Source: CAJWOS01 sp964502005
Lineage (GTDB): Bacteria; Myxococcota_A; UBA796; UBA2385
DNA length: 64,000 nt
Direction: 5' to 3'
Assembly (NCBI GenBank): GCA_964502005.1
Contig: CAZCUX010000017.1
Span: forward strand, 62,001 to 126,000
A program made the translations under genes and the position numbers. Positions 23,746-32,365 of the stretch are shown one piece after another (the first letter of the stretch is position 1; every line of letters starts with the position of its first letter). Under the pieces are notes generated by a model, which worked only from the letters and a program-made list of their open reading frames with translations, searched no databases and was not told where the DNA came from.

Positions 23746-24056
23746 GGTGTCTCCGAGAGTCGTTTCGCAGGCTGGGGTGGAGGTCCTGCGTTCTCGAAAT
23801 ATGTATTTGGAATCCGAAACTCTGTTTTGCGTGTTCTCCTGTTTTGCGTGTAGATGGTTTCGTATTCATTTGCGATTTATTCGCTAGTTTGTAGGGGCAG
23901 AGAAATGCGAATTCGGCGAGGCTTGGTCGCTTCGCGGTGTCGGTAAAGTCTGCATTCTCGCGAAAATCATCACCGTCACGACAATAAGGGGCCATCGCAT
24001 CGCTACACGAGGAATCGGATTTGTATGGTCGCTTCGCAAGGGGGCGGAACATTTCG
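23746..24056. other. Intergenic region with direct repeats upstream of the hybrid kinase
   Basis: No gene is supported. CTGTTTTGCGTGT occurs twice, at 23822-23834 and 23839-23851, about 80-105 bases upstream of the kinase start. TGGTCGCTTCGC also occurs twice, near 23926 and 24027. The A+T-rich stretch between these repeats could hold the kinase promoter. Confidence 0.4.
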
Positions 24057-24428
24057 TTACCGGCCCACCTTGCAAGGGGGGGAGAAATCGAGAGGGGGGG
24101 TCTCGACCGCTGCGCGGAGGCGCTGGAAGGACACCGGCTTTCGAAACACGGCATGCGCGACCAAGCGCATGTCGTCGAGGCTTCGCTCGGGTGCGTCTCC
24201 CATCACGGCCAAGATGACGGCGGTGCTGCTCCAGGTGGGGGCAATCGATGCACCGTTTCCATCCGGCAAATTCCCGTCGAGGACGACGACGTCGGGCGAA
24301 AAATGTCCCACCGTTGCACGGGCCTCCGCGAGAGTGCCGGCGACCACAGCGCGCCACCCCCATTCCGCGGCCGCCTCCGCGTAGGCAACTTGGAGGATGG
24401 GGTCATCTTCCACAAACAGGACATTCAC
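24057..24428 (-). CDS. Stand-alone receiver-domain protein
   Basis: The GTG at 24428, preceded by AAAGGA at a seven-base spacing, gives a 123-residue protein that is just a receiver domain: acidic pocket in VLFVEDDPILQ, phospho-acceptor Asp in VVVLDGNLPDGNG and the conserved lysine in VFRKPVS. There is no output domain. Longer in-frame versions reaching 24581 add basic sequence with no domain match. Such proteins act as phosphate shuttles or through protein contacts. Its neighbour is the hybrid kinase at 21991, a reasonable but unproven partner. Confidence 0.8.
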   Translation of the reverse strand: MNVLFVEDDPILQVAYAEAAAEWGWRAVVAGTLAEARATVGHFSPDVVVLDGNLPDGNGASIAPTWSSTAVILAVMGDAPERSLDDMRLVAHAVFRKPVSFQRLRAAVETPPLDFSPPCKVGR

Positions 24429-25289
24429 CGCGTGGTCCTTTGCGCGCGAGGAAGGCGCCACGGGAGGATACAGCGCGGCGCCTGCTCGTGACGAACGGGG
24501 AGCTGGGTGTCGGTTGTGGTGGGAGGACCGGACGGCCTTCCGTATGCCTTCTCTATGCAGGACCGCGACTTTTTCGCACATCTATCGGCGCGCGACGCCC
24601 GCGGGTTGCCTGGGGGTTGAGGGGGGAGTCAAGGAAGGACGGTCTCCAACCTTGAACGGCGCGTGCAGCGTCGACACGTCGTGACCCTACACAGGAACGC
24701 GTACGTTTTTTCGACTGAATGGCGATTCATTTGCCGCAGTCGGGGGCATGTGCCGTGGAATCGCAACGGGGGCAAACGAGGGCTGCCTACGTACGCTGCG
24801 AACGGTCGCCGCCCTCCGCGATCCCCGATTGTCCTGCGAGAGAATCGCCCCGACCGTCAGGCCGATGGGCACTCCTGGGCCGCATTTTGCGTTTCGGGTC
24901 GCGCTCGCGCAATGCGCATCTGCCCAAGGATTGGTCATCCATCTCGATGGGGGCGGTGTTCGCTTGGCATCGTTGATGACGGAGGGATTATCGGCGCGCG
25001 ATGCCCGCGTTGTCGGGGTTCGTGACGTGCGAACGGTTTGCAATGGTCACATCCACCGGCAACATCCCCTCCAACAGCACGATGACGCGGGCACTTACTC
25101 TCGTTACCGCCCTTGCTTCCCACCGTTATGTTGGGTCTGCATGTGCGCGGTTGATTGGCTTGACGTTATGTTTATTGTGTAGTATAGTGCATCCCCGGTA
25201 CACGCGTATCGGGGAGTGGATGCGTGGACCCAACGAGGGGAGCGGTCGATTGCGCCGTTCGTGCGAGCGCAAAGCCCGAAAGCGCAACC
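24429..25289. other. Long intergenic region without a supported gene
   Basis: Several frames are open for 80-145 codons here, but none shows a recognisable motif, natural composition or good ribosome-binding site. The only distinct element I see is the TGAAT-N4-ATTCA dyad at 24716. It may hold a decayed gene, an unrecognised RNA or only regulatory sequence. Confidence 0.4.
24716..24729. promoter_or_regulatory. TGAAT-N4-ATTCA dyad, copy 3
   Basis: TGAATGGCGATTCA, identical in all 14 bases to the copies at 44720 and 49023. It lies in a gene-free stretch, preceded by a T-run (GTACGTTTTTTCGAC). Confidence 0.5.
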
Positions 25290-26171
25290 TTACCAGCGTC
25301 GGTCGCGGTGGTTTTCGCCGTGACAGGTGCCCGTGCAGGTGTCCCCAGACATCGCCATTCCGCTGGGCAGGTGGACATCTGGTGTGCCGTTTACATGAAG
25401 GTTTCCGTCGATAATCGTCCGACTTGCATTTACCACATCGCTGTGGCATTCTTCACAACCAATCCGCTCGCCCAGGTGGTCTTCGTGGCGGCCGCTCATG
25501 CGGTTGGCGCCGCTGGTGCTGGTGGGGTGACAGTCCCCGCAGGCGACGGAGTCTGTGGCATCCACCGTCCCGTTGTTGCCGAGGCCATTCCCGTGGCAGT
25601 ATACGTTGCTGCAGCCACCGCCATCCCAAGTAGCGGCCGAGGACAAGCCGTCGCCGAAATGGGTATCTGCGACGCCGGGCGTGGCGTCGTCCACGAACAG
25701 GTGGCCCGCGGAGAAGACATCCGTGGGCTTGCGGTGGCACTCCGTACAATCGAGCGCGCGCTTGAGTTCGGTTTCTTGCACGTGTTTTGAGTGCGGGGGG
25801 AACGACGTGACGGAGGCGTCGGTCTCATCGGCGATAGACTCGGGCGGCGCGCCGGTGTTGTTGTCAACGCCGCCATGGCAGAAGGTGCAATCGGTCTCCC
25901 AGCCTTCGCCGTGGCAAGAAACGCAGGCGACTCCGGCGGTGCCGCCGGACAGGTCGCTTCCGTGGCAGCCGAGGCAGTCTTGCTCTTGGAACTTGGCCGC
26001 CATGCCGTGAACGTCGGGCGAAGACCAACCTTCGGGGTGGTAGCCCCCGCTTCCGGTGCCGTCGGAGCCGCCGCCTTCGGTGGTTGCGGACGTGGATTGG
26101 CTCGTGCCTGCTTTGGGCTGCGCTGCGTCGCAACCAACGAGAAAGAGGACAAAAACCCAACGACCAAGCAT
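25290..26171 (-). CDS. Multihaem c-type cytochrome lipoprotein
   Basis: The start at 26171 has GAGGTG upstream. The 293-residue protein has a lipoprotein signal (FVLFLVGC), a Ser/Gly-rich linker, then six CxxCH haem sites (CLGCH, CVSCH, CTFCH, CTECH, CGDCH, CEECH) plus two unusual sites, CSNVYCH (CX4CH) and CTGTCH (CX3CH). The CX4CH followed by CxxCH pattern is that of the Geobacter-type CxxxxCH/CXXCH domain, found in extracellular electron-transfer cytochromes. It would sit on a membrane surface and carry electrons. No partner oxidoreductase or porin lies beside it, so electron donor and acceptor are unknown. Confidence 0.88.
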   Translation of the reverse strand: MLGRWVFVLFLVGCDAAQPKAGTSQSTSATTEGGGSDGTGSGGYHPEGWSSPDVHGMAAKFQEQDCLGCHGSDLSGGTAGVACVSCHGEGWETDCTFCHGGVDNNTGAPPESIADETDASVTSFPPHSKHVQETELKRALDCTECHRKPTDVFSAGHLFVDDATPGVADTHFGDGLSSAATWDGGGCSNVYCHGNGLGNNGTVDATDSVACGDCHPTSTSGANRMSGRHEDHLGERIGCEECHSDVVNASRTIIDGNLHVNGTPDVHLPSGMAMSGDTCTGTCHGENHRDRRW

Positions 26172-26397
26172 CTGACACCTCGTTTTGGGCGCAGCGTACT
26201 CGATGGGATGTGTTTTGGCATGTCAAGGAATTGCGTGGTAGTTGTCTTTGAAAGTGACTATCAACAGCATCTTTTCGGTGTTGCGTTGTGCGTTTGGTAG
26301 AAACGCGATGCCTGCCCGAAGGCATTATAATAGGGATATACGACGAAGTTTCGTCCGTTGCGTGGTATAACGGTCGCTATATATTTCCAACACAAGC

Positions 26398-27135
26398 TCA
26401 GGCGGTGCCTGCCTGCGCCAGAAACGAGCGGGTCACCGGATGGGATGGGTCTACCAAAACCACCTCTGGAGGACCGTTTTCTACATCATGGCCCCCGGCA
26501 AATACATGCACGCGCGTTGCGACGTTGCGCGCGAAGTGCATCGAGTGGGTGACCACCACCATCGTGAGTCGTTGGGCGGCGAGGTCGCTGATGACGCGCA
26601 TGACCTCGTTGGCCATCACAGGGTCGAGCGCGGAGGTGGGCTCGTCAAACAACACCGCTTCGGGCTGCAATACCAACGCGCGGGCAATCGCGACCCGCTG
26701 CTGTTGGCCGCCGGAGAGGTCGCGAGGCCGAGCATCGCGTCGGTTTCGTAGCCCCACACGGTCGAGGAGGTCAAGGGCATGCTGTTCGACCGCGTCGCGG
26801 GGCCGATTGTCGAGCAGGGCGGGCGCCAGCAGGAGGTTTTCGAGGACCGTGAGGTGAGGGAACAAGTTGAACTGCTGAAACACAAAGCCAACGCGGCGTC
26901 GAATGGCTTGGAGGACAGCAGGCGACGGCGAACCCGGACCCAAGGACAAGGGACCCACGTGCACGGCGCCTCCCTGAAATGGCTCCAAGCCATTGATACA
27001 GCGGAGAAAGGTGCTCTTCCCACCGCCCGAAGGGCCGATGATTGCTGCAACTTCACCTTGTTCAATGGTCATTGAAATCCCCCGAAGGATAGGGGTTTCG
27101 CCGTGGGATTTTTCGAGACGCTCGACGGAAATCAT
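26398..27135 (-). CDS. Polar amino-acid ABC transporter ATP-binding protein (GlnQ type)
   Basis: The ATG at 27135 overlaps the stop of the permease gene by four bases. The 245-residue ATPase has Walker A GPSGGGKST, Q-loop FQQFNLFPHLTVLENL, signature LSGGQQQRVAIARAL, Walker B VLFDEPTSALDP and the H-loop VVVTHSMHFARNVA. The sequence is typical of the GlnQ/HisP group that powers uptake of glutamine, glutamate and similar amino acids. It works with the fused binding protein-permease encoded just upstream; together they make a complete importer from two genes. Confidence 0.95.
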   Translation of the reverse strand: MISVERLEKSHGETPILRGISMTIEQGEVAAIIGPSGGGKSTFLRCINGLEPFQGGAVHVGPLSLGPGSPSPAVLQAIRRRVGFVFQQFNLFPHLTVLENLLLAPALLDNRPRDAVEQHALDLLDRVGLRNRRDARPRDLSGGQQQRVAIARALVLQPEAVLFDEPTSALDPVMANEVMRVISDLAAQRLTMVVVTHSMHFARNVATRVHVFAGGHDVENGPPEVVLVDPSHPVTRSFLAQAGTA

Positions 27136-28721
27136 GCCACCACTCCCGCTTGACCCATGGCCTTTTCGACGCGGCGCGACAACAAACTGAGGGGATAGCT
27201 CATGGCCAAGTACAACACCGCCGTCAGCCCCATCATTTCGATGACCGCCATCGAAGACTTGGACAAAATAGAGAACTGCTTGGTCAGCTCGACGATGGTA
27301 ATGACCGAGCACACCGAGGTGTCTTTGAACAAGGCGATAAAGTCGTTGACGACGGGCGGAATGACGATGCGGAATGCTTGCGGCAAGATGACGTGACGGA
27401 TGGCTTGTGCCCGCGTGAGGCCGAGGCTGAGGGCGGCCTCCATTTGGCCTTTGGGAATGGCCTGGAGGCCGCTGCGATAGATTTCGCTTTCATATGCGGA
27501 GTAGTTGACCGCAAGGCCGAGAATCGCGGTCGCGAGGGCAGGGATGTTGATTCCGACTTCGGGAAGCACGAAGAACACGAAGTAGAGCTGCAACATGAGG
27601 GGCGTGCCCCGCAAAAACTCGACATACACGGTGAGGGGCGCGTGCATCCAGCGCGGCCCATACATTCGTCCAACGGCGACACCGATGCCAAGTGCAATCG
27701 CAATGGGAAAGCTAACGACCGCCAAGAGTACCGTCATAAGGGCGGATTGCACCAGTATGGGCAAGGAGTACTGGAGGAGGTGAAGCCGACCCGGGACGGC
27801 GGGAGGAGGCGGTGCTTCGGCGGCGTCGTCGGAGGTCGCAGCGTGGGACGGTGCAATCGTCAAGCTGGCGTCGGAATAGCCGAAATACTTGGCGTCGTCG
27901 GCATATCGGGTGAGGCCCTGGTTGAGACTGTCCCACAATCCATGCTTTTTGTAAATCGACTCCAGCTCTCCCGTGCGCAACATGACGATGAGTGCCGTAT
28001 TGATGCGTGAGATGAGCTCCGTTTCGCCTTTTTTTGCATAAATGACATACGTGCCTGGCGACACGGGCGCTTCGATGGGGCGCAGGTTCGGAAACATTGG
28101 ACCGTAAAAATGGACGATGGGCGTGTCTTGGAGGGTGACATCCAGGCGTCCCGTCACCACATCGCGCATCGCGTCGGTGTTTCCGTCATAGAGCGTGACA
28201 TCGCAGGGTGCGGTGCGGCATCGGTCGACCATCACTTCTTCTGCGGCCGAACCGCCCAATACGCCAACCTGCCAGCGGGAACCGTCGCTCGGCGCTTGCT
28301 GCAAAGACGTCCAGCCGTGGATGCGGGTGTCGTCTTCGCGCGCCATAAGCTGTAGTGCGTAGACGAAATAAGGCATCGAGGATTCGAGGTGGGCGGCCCG
28401 CTCGGGGGTCCATTCGTAGCCATTGAGCACGATATGGACCTTGTCGGCTTGCACCATCGCGGGGAGGGTGTCCCACGCGCCTTGGGTGAAGGCGTCGGTG
28501 ACACCGAGGTGCTGCGCCAATGCCGCGGCGAGGTCAACCTCGAAACCAACGATTTGGTCGGGCGATTCGGGAGACGGATACAAGAAAGGACCGCCCCCCT
28601 CTTGGTCGGCGGCCCAAGTGAGGCGGCCGTCCGCGACGATAGCGGCCCAGTCATCGGCGTGCGCGGGCGCGCTCCAACCGATGGCTCCGATGCACAGCGC
28701 AGCACCGACGAGTTGTTTCAC
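27132..28721 (-). CDS. Amino-acid ABC transporter: fused substrate-binding protein and permease
   Basis: The GTG start at 28721 has GGAGG five bases upstream. The 529-residue protein has a signal peptide (GAIGWSAPAHA), a family 3 solute-binding domain (about 25-290; IVGFEVDLAAALAQHLGV, FTQGAWDTLPAMVQADKVH, SPGTYVIYAKKG) and a His/Glu/Gln/Arg-type permease domain (about 320-520; YVEFLRGTPLMLQLYFVFF, the coupling EAALSLGLTRAQAIRHVILPQA). The fusion keeps the receptor tethered in the periplasm, as known in some Gram-positive glutamine transporters and in scattered other bacteria. An acidic Ala/Pro linker joins the halves. The ligand is probably a polar amino acid; specificity cannot be read off. 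Confidence 0.93.
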   Translation of the reverse strand: MKQLVGAALCIGAIGWSAPAHADDWAAIVADGRLTWAADQEGGGPFLYPSPESPDQIVGFEVDLAAALAQHLGVTDAFTQGAWDTLPAMVQADKVHIVLNGYEWTPERAAHLESSMPYFVYALQLMAREDDTRIHGWTSLQQAPSDGSRWQVGVLGGSAAEEVMVDRCRTAPCDVTLYDGNTDAMRDVVTGRLDVTLQDTPIVHFYGPMFPNLRPIEAPVSPGTYVIYAKKGETELISRINTALIVMLRTGELESIYKKHGLWDSLNQGLTRYADDAKYFGYSDASLTIAPSHAATSDDAAEAPPPPAVPGRLHLLQYSLPILVQSALMTVLLAVVSFPIAIALGIGVAVGRMYGPRWMHAPLTVYVEFLRGTPLMLQLYFVFFVLPEVGINIPALATAILGLAVNYSAYESEIYRSGLQAIPKGQMEAALSLGLTRAQAIRHVILPQAFRIVIPPVVNDFIALFKDTSVCSVITIVELTKQFSILSKSSMAVIEMMGLTAVLYLAMSYPLSLLSRRVEKAMGQAGVVA

Positions 28722-28821
28722 GAAGACCTCCGCGATGGCGGTGTCTATCGTGGATACGGCGCGCGCGTGGCGACGAGTTCCTTCGGCGAAACATCTCGCG
28801 CAATCGAAACCCGTTGTCGTG

Positions 28822-28848
28822 CTCCTGCGCGGGGTTCTCGCGCAGGAG
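28822..28848 (-). terminator. Hairpin after the sigma factor-DUF6132 unit
   Basis: CTCCTGCGC (28822-28830) and GCGCAGGAG (28840-28848) form a perfect nine-pair stem with a nine-base loop, two bases beyond the stop of the leftward DUF6132 gene. The following bases are not a clear U-run, so it could also be a Rho-associated or mRNA-stabilising hairpin. Confidence 0.55.
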
Positions 28849-28850
28849 GA

Positions 28851-29012
28851 TTAGGGTGTGGCCATGAGCAGGCCGACGAATGCGCCGTAGAGTGTGCTGA
28901 TGTAGGGGTTGGCCGTGATGGGGCAGGAACCGGAGCGGCAACCGACCACTCGGTGCCAAAGGTATCCGCCACCAGCGCCCAACAATGGGTATGCGAGAAG
29001 TGCAGGGGTCAT
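28851..29012 (-). CDS. Small DUF6132-family membrane protein
   Basis: The ATG at 29012 has GGAGA six bases upstream. The 53-residue protein has an N-terminal hydrophobic helix (LLAYPLLGAGGGYLW), the conserved centre HRVVGCRSGSCPITANP and a second hydrophobic stretch (STLYGAFVGLLMA). The GC-x-SG-x-CPITxNP pattern is the hallmark of DUF6132, a family of tiny membrane proteins of unknown role often found near thiol and persulfide genes. The two cysteines could be redox-active or bind a metal. It lies 116 bases downstream of the ECF sigma factor on the same strand, so it may belong to its regulon; no anti-sigma gene was seen. Confidence 0.75.
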   Translation of the reverse strand: MTPALLAYPLLGAGGGYLWHRVVGCRSGSCPITANPYISTLYGAFVGLLMATP

Positions 29013-29128
29013 GGGTGTCTCCGCGCTTGGGGGGCTGTTCGCTTCGGTAGAGCCACTGGCGGCACAAAGTGTGTCAGTGCGCGGCGCATTTTTTTGGGAC
29101 GGTGGGGAGAATTGTCGGGAGGGTCGAT

Positions 29129-29692
29129 TTATCGGTCGTCTTGGAAGGCGGCGCTCTCGGACAAGGTAGCGCGGAGGCGACGGCGCGCCCGCGACAGGCG
29201 GCTGCGGACGGCGTTCGGCGTGCGTCCGGTTGCTTCGGCAAGCTCGGGCGCCGTCCATCCGTGGCCCTCGGCGAGCATGACGAGCACGCGGTCTTCGGCG
29301 GAGAGGGCATCGAGGGCTGCTTGGAGGGTACGACCAAGCTCTTGGTGCGCGGCCTGCTGTTCGGGAGAAGGGCCGGGCGCTGTCAGCTCTACGTCGCTGA
29401 TATGACGCGCGGGGTCGTTCTTTTGCCCTCGTCGAAGGCGCGAGCACGCGCGTTGTACCATCGTGACCAGCCATCCTTCGACCGAGCCGTCGCCCCGAAA
29501 CTGGTCGAGGTGGGTTCCGGCCGCGAGGAGCGCATCCTGTACGGCGTCTTGTGCGTCTTCTTCTTTGCCGCATCGCTGGCGACCCACGGCGACGAGGCGT
29601 TGCCCAAAACAACGTGTCAGTGCATCCAATGCCGCGGGGTCGTGGGCTTGGAGGAGGTCGCGCAAAGAAGCGGAGTCACAAACGGCAGCCAC
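29129..29692 (-). CDS. ECF-type RNA polymerase sigma factor
   Basis: The 187-residue protein has the two sigma-70 regions of ECF factors: region 2 (about 20-90; EDAQDAVQDALLAAGTHLDQF, VEGWLVTMVQRACSRLRR) and region 4 (about 120-180; ALDALSAEDRVLVMLAEG, then the helix-turn-helix WTAPELAEATGRTPNAVRSRLSRAR). It would direct RNA polymerase to a small stress or envelope regulon. No membrane anti-sigma factor follows; the next gene is the DUF6132 protein. The divergent lipoprotein at 29877 shares its 184-base upstream region and may be a target. Confidence 0.92.
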   Translation of the reverse strand: MAAVCDSASLRDLLQAHDPAALDALTRCFGQRLVAVGRQRCGKEEDAQDAVQDALLAAGTHLDQFRGDGSVEGWLVTMVQRACSRLRRGQKNDPARHISDVELTAPGPSPEQQAAHQELGRTLQAALDALSAEDRVLVMLAEGHGWTAPELAEATGRTPNAVRSRLSRARRRLRATLSESAAFQDDR

Positions 29693-29876
29693 GGTTCACT
29701 CGTTTTCCGCGGTCCACGCGGAGGTGTGGAGCGTATCCGGCTGGCGGGCGCTGGGGATACGGGAACGCCCTTGGGCGGCAGAGGGGAAATGTCCCAAGGC
29801 GCAAATTGTGGCGAGGGGTATCGAGACAGGCAAGAAGGACAGCGCGGGGCGTATTGTGCGCGCCCAAGGAGTTGGT

Positions 29877-30344
29877 GTGAAGTTTTCCGTCCTTCCGATT
29901 GCAGGATTTGTGTTCTGCGCCGCATGTGTAGGCAAAGGTGGCTCGGGAACCGGCTTGCCGTCCGAAGAGGTCACGCCGTCTACGTTTGGACCCGCAGACG
30001 TAGCGCTCACCTTGCATCCGGGTGGGGTGTCGCTGGTGCTTTCCCACACCACGTCCACCTACACATTTGGCATGGTGCAAGCAGGCGTATGCAGCGATGA
30101 ATGTTGGGTCGCCGAGAGTTGTATCGACGAACAGGATGGTTTTTCCTTTTGCCATCCCGTCGGCGCTACTGGCGTCGAGTTGGATGTCGTAGAGAATGCG
30201 GAAGATGTAGTGCTCGGCTTCACGACGCGATTTTCGAGCGCAATCGGAGCCGACAATGGCTACATGCTCGATGATGGAACCACGTGTTATGTTTGGGGAC
30301 CGGGCGCGTTTCATTACCGCGACCTAGACTGCGTTCTCTGGTAG
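29877..30344 (+). CDS. Small lipoprotein
   Basis: The GTG at 29877 is set by AAGGAG at 29866-29871. The 155-residue product has a lipoprotein signal (PIAGFVFCAAC) and a small beta-rich body with several cysteines (GVCSDECWVAESC, FCHP, TTCYVW), likely disulfide-bonded outside the cytoplasm. I recognise no family. It is divergent from the ECF sigma factor gene, and its last 21 bases overlap the 3' end of the convergent MscS gene. Confidence 0.72.
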   Translation: MKFSVLPIAGFVFCAACVGKGGSGTGLPSEEVTPSTFGPADVALTLHPGGVSLVLSHTTSTYTFGMVQAGVCSDECWVAESCIDEQDGFSFCHPVGATGVELDVVENAEDVVLGFTTRFSSAIGADNGYMLDDGTTCYVWGPGAFHYRDLDCVLW

Positions 30345-31424
30345 GTCGCCCTTGGCTTGACCTTCGCGGGCGTCGGGAGCGGGCACCAGATGCAATGTGC
30401 GCTGGGGGAACGGAATCTCGATGTTCTCTGCGCGAAACCGGCTGTGAATGGCGACGATGAGGTTGTCGAGCGCGATGCCGCGGTCTTCGGGCTTGGGTAT
30501 CCACGCCAGCACCTCTACATCGATGCCGGACTCTCCAAAACGGCGAAATCGAACCCGTGGGGCCACTTGTGGGTCGTCTTGTACAAAGTCGGACAAGGTC
30601 TTGGCGACATCCACCAAAACGGCGCGAACGTGGTCAAGGTCGGCGTTGTAGCTGACGGAAACCGGACAACGCACCCGCTGCCGGGTGTGACGACCGCCGG
30701 ACTCATTGATGATTTTCGTGCCTGCCATGAGCGAGTTGGGCAAAATCACTTCGATGTCGTCGCGGGTGAGGATGCGGGTGCTGCGCAGGCCGATTTCGGT
30801 GACCCGTCCGCGGATATTGTTCTCCAAAACCAAATAATCGCCGATTTTATATGGCGTATCCGCGAGAATGAATACGCCTGCGAAGAGGTTCGCGAGGGTG
30901 TCTTTTGCGGCAAAGCCGACCGCGATGCCGACAATTCCGGCGCTTGCGAGCCACGCGGTGAGGTCGATTCCCCAAGATTGAAGCACGAGGTACGTCGAGC
31001 TACCAAACACCAAGGTCTTGGCAGCAAAGTCGAAAATCGGCAGTGTGCGGGGCTTTACGAGGGTGTCGCGTGACTGTGCGCTCGCGAGGTGCTGGAGGGA
31101 CGCGCTGCTCAAGCGGTGGAGCGCGACGGTCCACATGAGGATGGTGAAGGACGCGAGGGTCGATACCAACACGCCCTCGACCGTGTCGTGTACGCCGAGT
31201 GTTTTGACGGCGTACCAAGCGCCGGCCATTACGGCAGAACCCGCAGTCGGACGACGGATGGACCGCACGAACTGGTCGTCGCCGGTCCAGCGGGTCTTTG
31301 CGGCGAGGCGTGCGAGGGCGGGAAACAGGACGTGGTTGATGACCAACGCGAGCGCGCAGCCCGCGAACAATCCGAGGACCGCGTGTCCCGTCGTTGTGGC
31401 CATCCAATCGGCCATTGCACCCAT
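30324..31424 (-). CDS. MscS-family mechanosensitive ion channel
   Basis: The ATG at 31424 has GGAGG six bases upstream and is preferred over an in-frame GTG at 31472. The 366-residue protein has four predicted helices; the last is the pore helix with the MscS signature (LASAGIVGIAVGFAAKDTLANLFAGVFI). It is followed by the beta domain (DYLVLENNIRGRVTEIGLRSTRI, DDIEVILPNSLM) and the C-terminal alpha/beta domain. Such channels open under membrane tension and release solutes during osmotic downshift. It is the last gene of a leftward run of five genes that begins with the subtilase. Confidence 0.94.
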   Translation of the reverse strand: MGAMADWMATTTGHAVLGLFAGCALALVINHVLFPALARLAAKTRWTGDDQFVRSIRRPTAGSAVMAGAWYAVKTLGVHDTVEGVLVSTLASFTILMWTVALHRLSSASLQHLASAQSRDTLVKPRTLPIFDFAAKTLVFGSSTYLVLQSWGIDLTAWLASAGIVGIAVGFAAKDTLANLFAGVFILADTPYKIGDYLVLENNIRGRVTEIGLRSTRILTRDDIEVILPNSLMAGTKIINESGGRHTRQRVRCPVSVSYNADLDHVRAVLVDVAKTLSDFVQDDPQVAPRVRFRRFGESGIDVEVLAWIPKPEDRGIALDNLIVAIHSRFRAENIEIPFPQRTLHLVPAPDAREGQAKGDLPENAV

Positions 31425-31508
31425 CGGTGGCCTCCAAAGGTCAACGGGCGGTCTATCCCGGACTGGGACCAAGGGTACAGGCGCCGCGCAAACCTTCTCG
31501 TGCCGCGC

Positions 31509-32327
31509 TCACATTGGCGTTGCTTGGTCCCGAAGGGCCGCAGCCAGTGTGGACAAACGGGCCTGCGCGTCGGGGATGCTGCTGGCATCGCGCAATGCCC
31601 GGCGCAAGCGCTGGATGTCGTGGGCGAAGTCTGCCGGCACTTCGTCATGGGCGATGTAGCTTCGTGCCAGCCACGCGCCGGTCGCGCCGAGCCGTGGGTA
31701 TTGGGCGAGCACCAGGTCCTCTGGCACGGGCAGCGGTGGCCCGCGCAATCGGGGGGGCGCGACGCCGCCAATCGACAGGCGGATCCCCGCCCGATGGACC
31801 TCTTCCGCCGCGGCGGCCAGGAGCGGCGATGCGAGCACTTCAAAGTGATTGTGGAGGCCCAACGACACCCGCAAGTCGTTGAGACCAAACATCACCTCGT
31901 CCACCCCCTCGACGGCGACGATTCGGTTTATTCGAAACAAAGCGGGCGCGGATTCGACCAAAGCGTGTACTTGGGCCCGCCCGCGAATCAGCTCCACACA
32001 TCGCCGGAGTGTGTGTTCCTCGTGGAACCAAGGGAGCATGATGTGCGCAGCGCCGGCGGCCAGCGCCATCGGAGCTTCTCGCTCTGGTCCTTCGGGGTAC
32101 GCATTGATGCGTACGAAGCGACGGTGGGGGGGCACAACCGAAAACACGCGCGCGAGGTCGTCTTCGGTGTGGTCGGAGTGGCGGGTGGGAAGACCCGCTT
32201 GGCGCGCACGTTTGGTGCCCACCTCCAAATCGACGCCCACCCGGTCAATCCCCGCGGCGACCGCAGCGGCGGCCAGCCGCGGTGACCGCGTCACGAGTGT
32301 GAGTCGGAAGCTGTCACCAAAGGCCAT
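31509..32327 (-). CDS. HpcH/HpaI aldolase/citrate lyase-family protein
   Basis: The ATG at 32327 starts the recognisable domain; upstream in-frame codons belong to the neighbouring gene's DNA. The 272-residue protein looks like a TIM-barrel enzyme of the HpcH/HpaI group: AAAAVAAGIDRVGVDLE (metal and substrate end of strand 1), RFVRINAYPEG, GAAHIMLPWFHEEHTLRR, ALVESAPALFRINRI and VDEVMFGLNDLRVSLG. These enzymes cleave or form C-C bonds of keto-acids with a divalent metal. The reaction is not evident from the neighbours, which are a porin-like gene and MscS. The family call is good; the substrate is unknown. Confidence 0.8.
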   Translation of the reverse strand: MAFGDSFRLTLVTRSPRLAAAAVAAGIDRVGVDLEVGTKRARQAGLPTRHSDHTEDDLARVFSVVPPHRRFVRINAYPEGPEREAPMALAAGAAHIMLPWFHEEHTLRRCVELIRGRAQVHALVESAPALFRINRIVAVEGVDEVMFGLNDLRVSLGLHNHFEVLASPLLAAAAEEVHRAGIRLSIGGVAPPRLRGPPLPVPEDLVLAQYPRLGATGAWLARSYIAHDEVPADFAHDIQRLRRALRDASSIPDAQARLSTLAAALRDQATPM

Positions 32328-32365
32328 CGGTTCCTCGATGCACGCGGGGGGGAGGTCGCTTCTGC

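Noticed and set aside
24935..25120. Short minus-strand frame with natural-looking composition in the long gene-free region
   Set aside because: Only about 45 codons between stops, without a start or recognisable domain.
26341..26353. ACGAA-GT-TTCGT inverted repeat after the ABC transporter operon
   Set aside because: Five-pair stem with a two-base loop and no U-tract; too weak to call a terminator.
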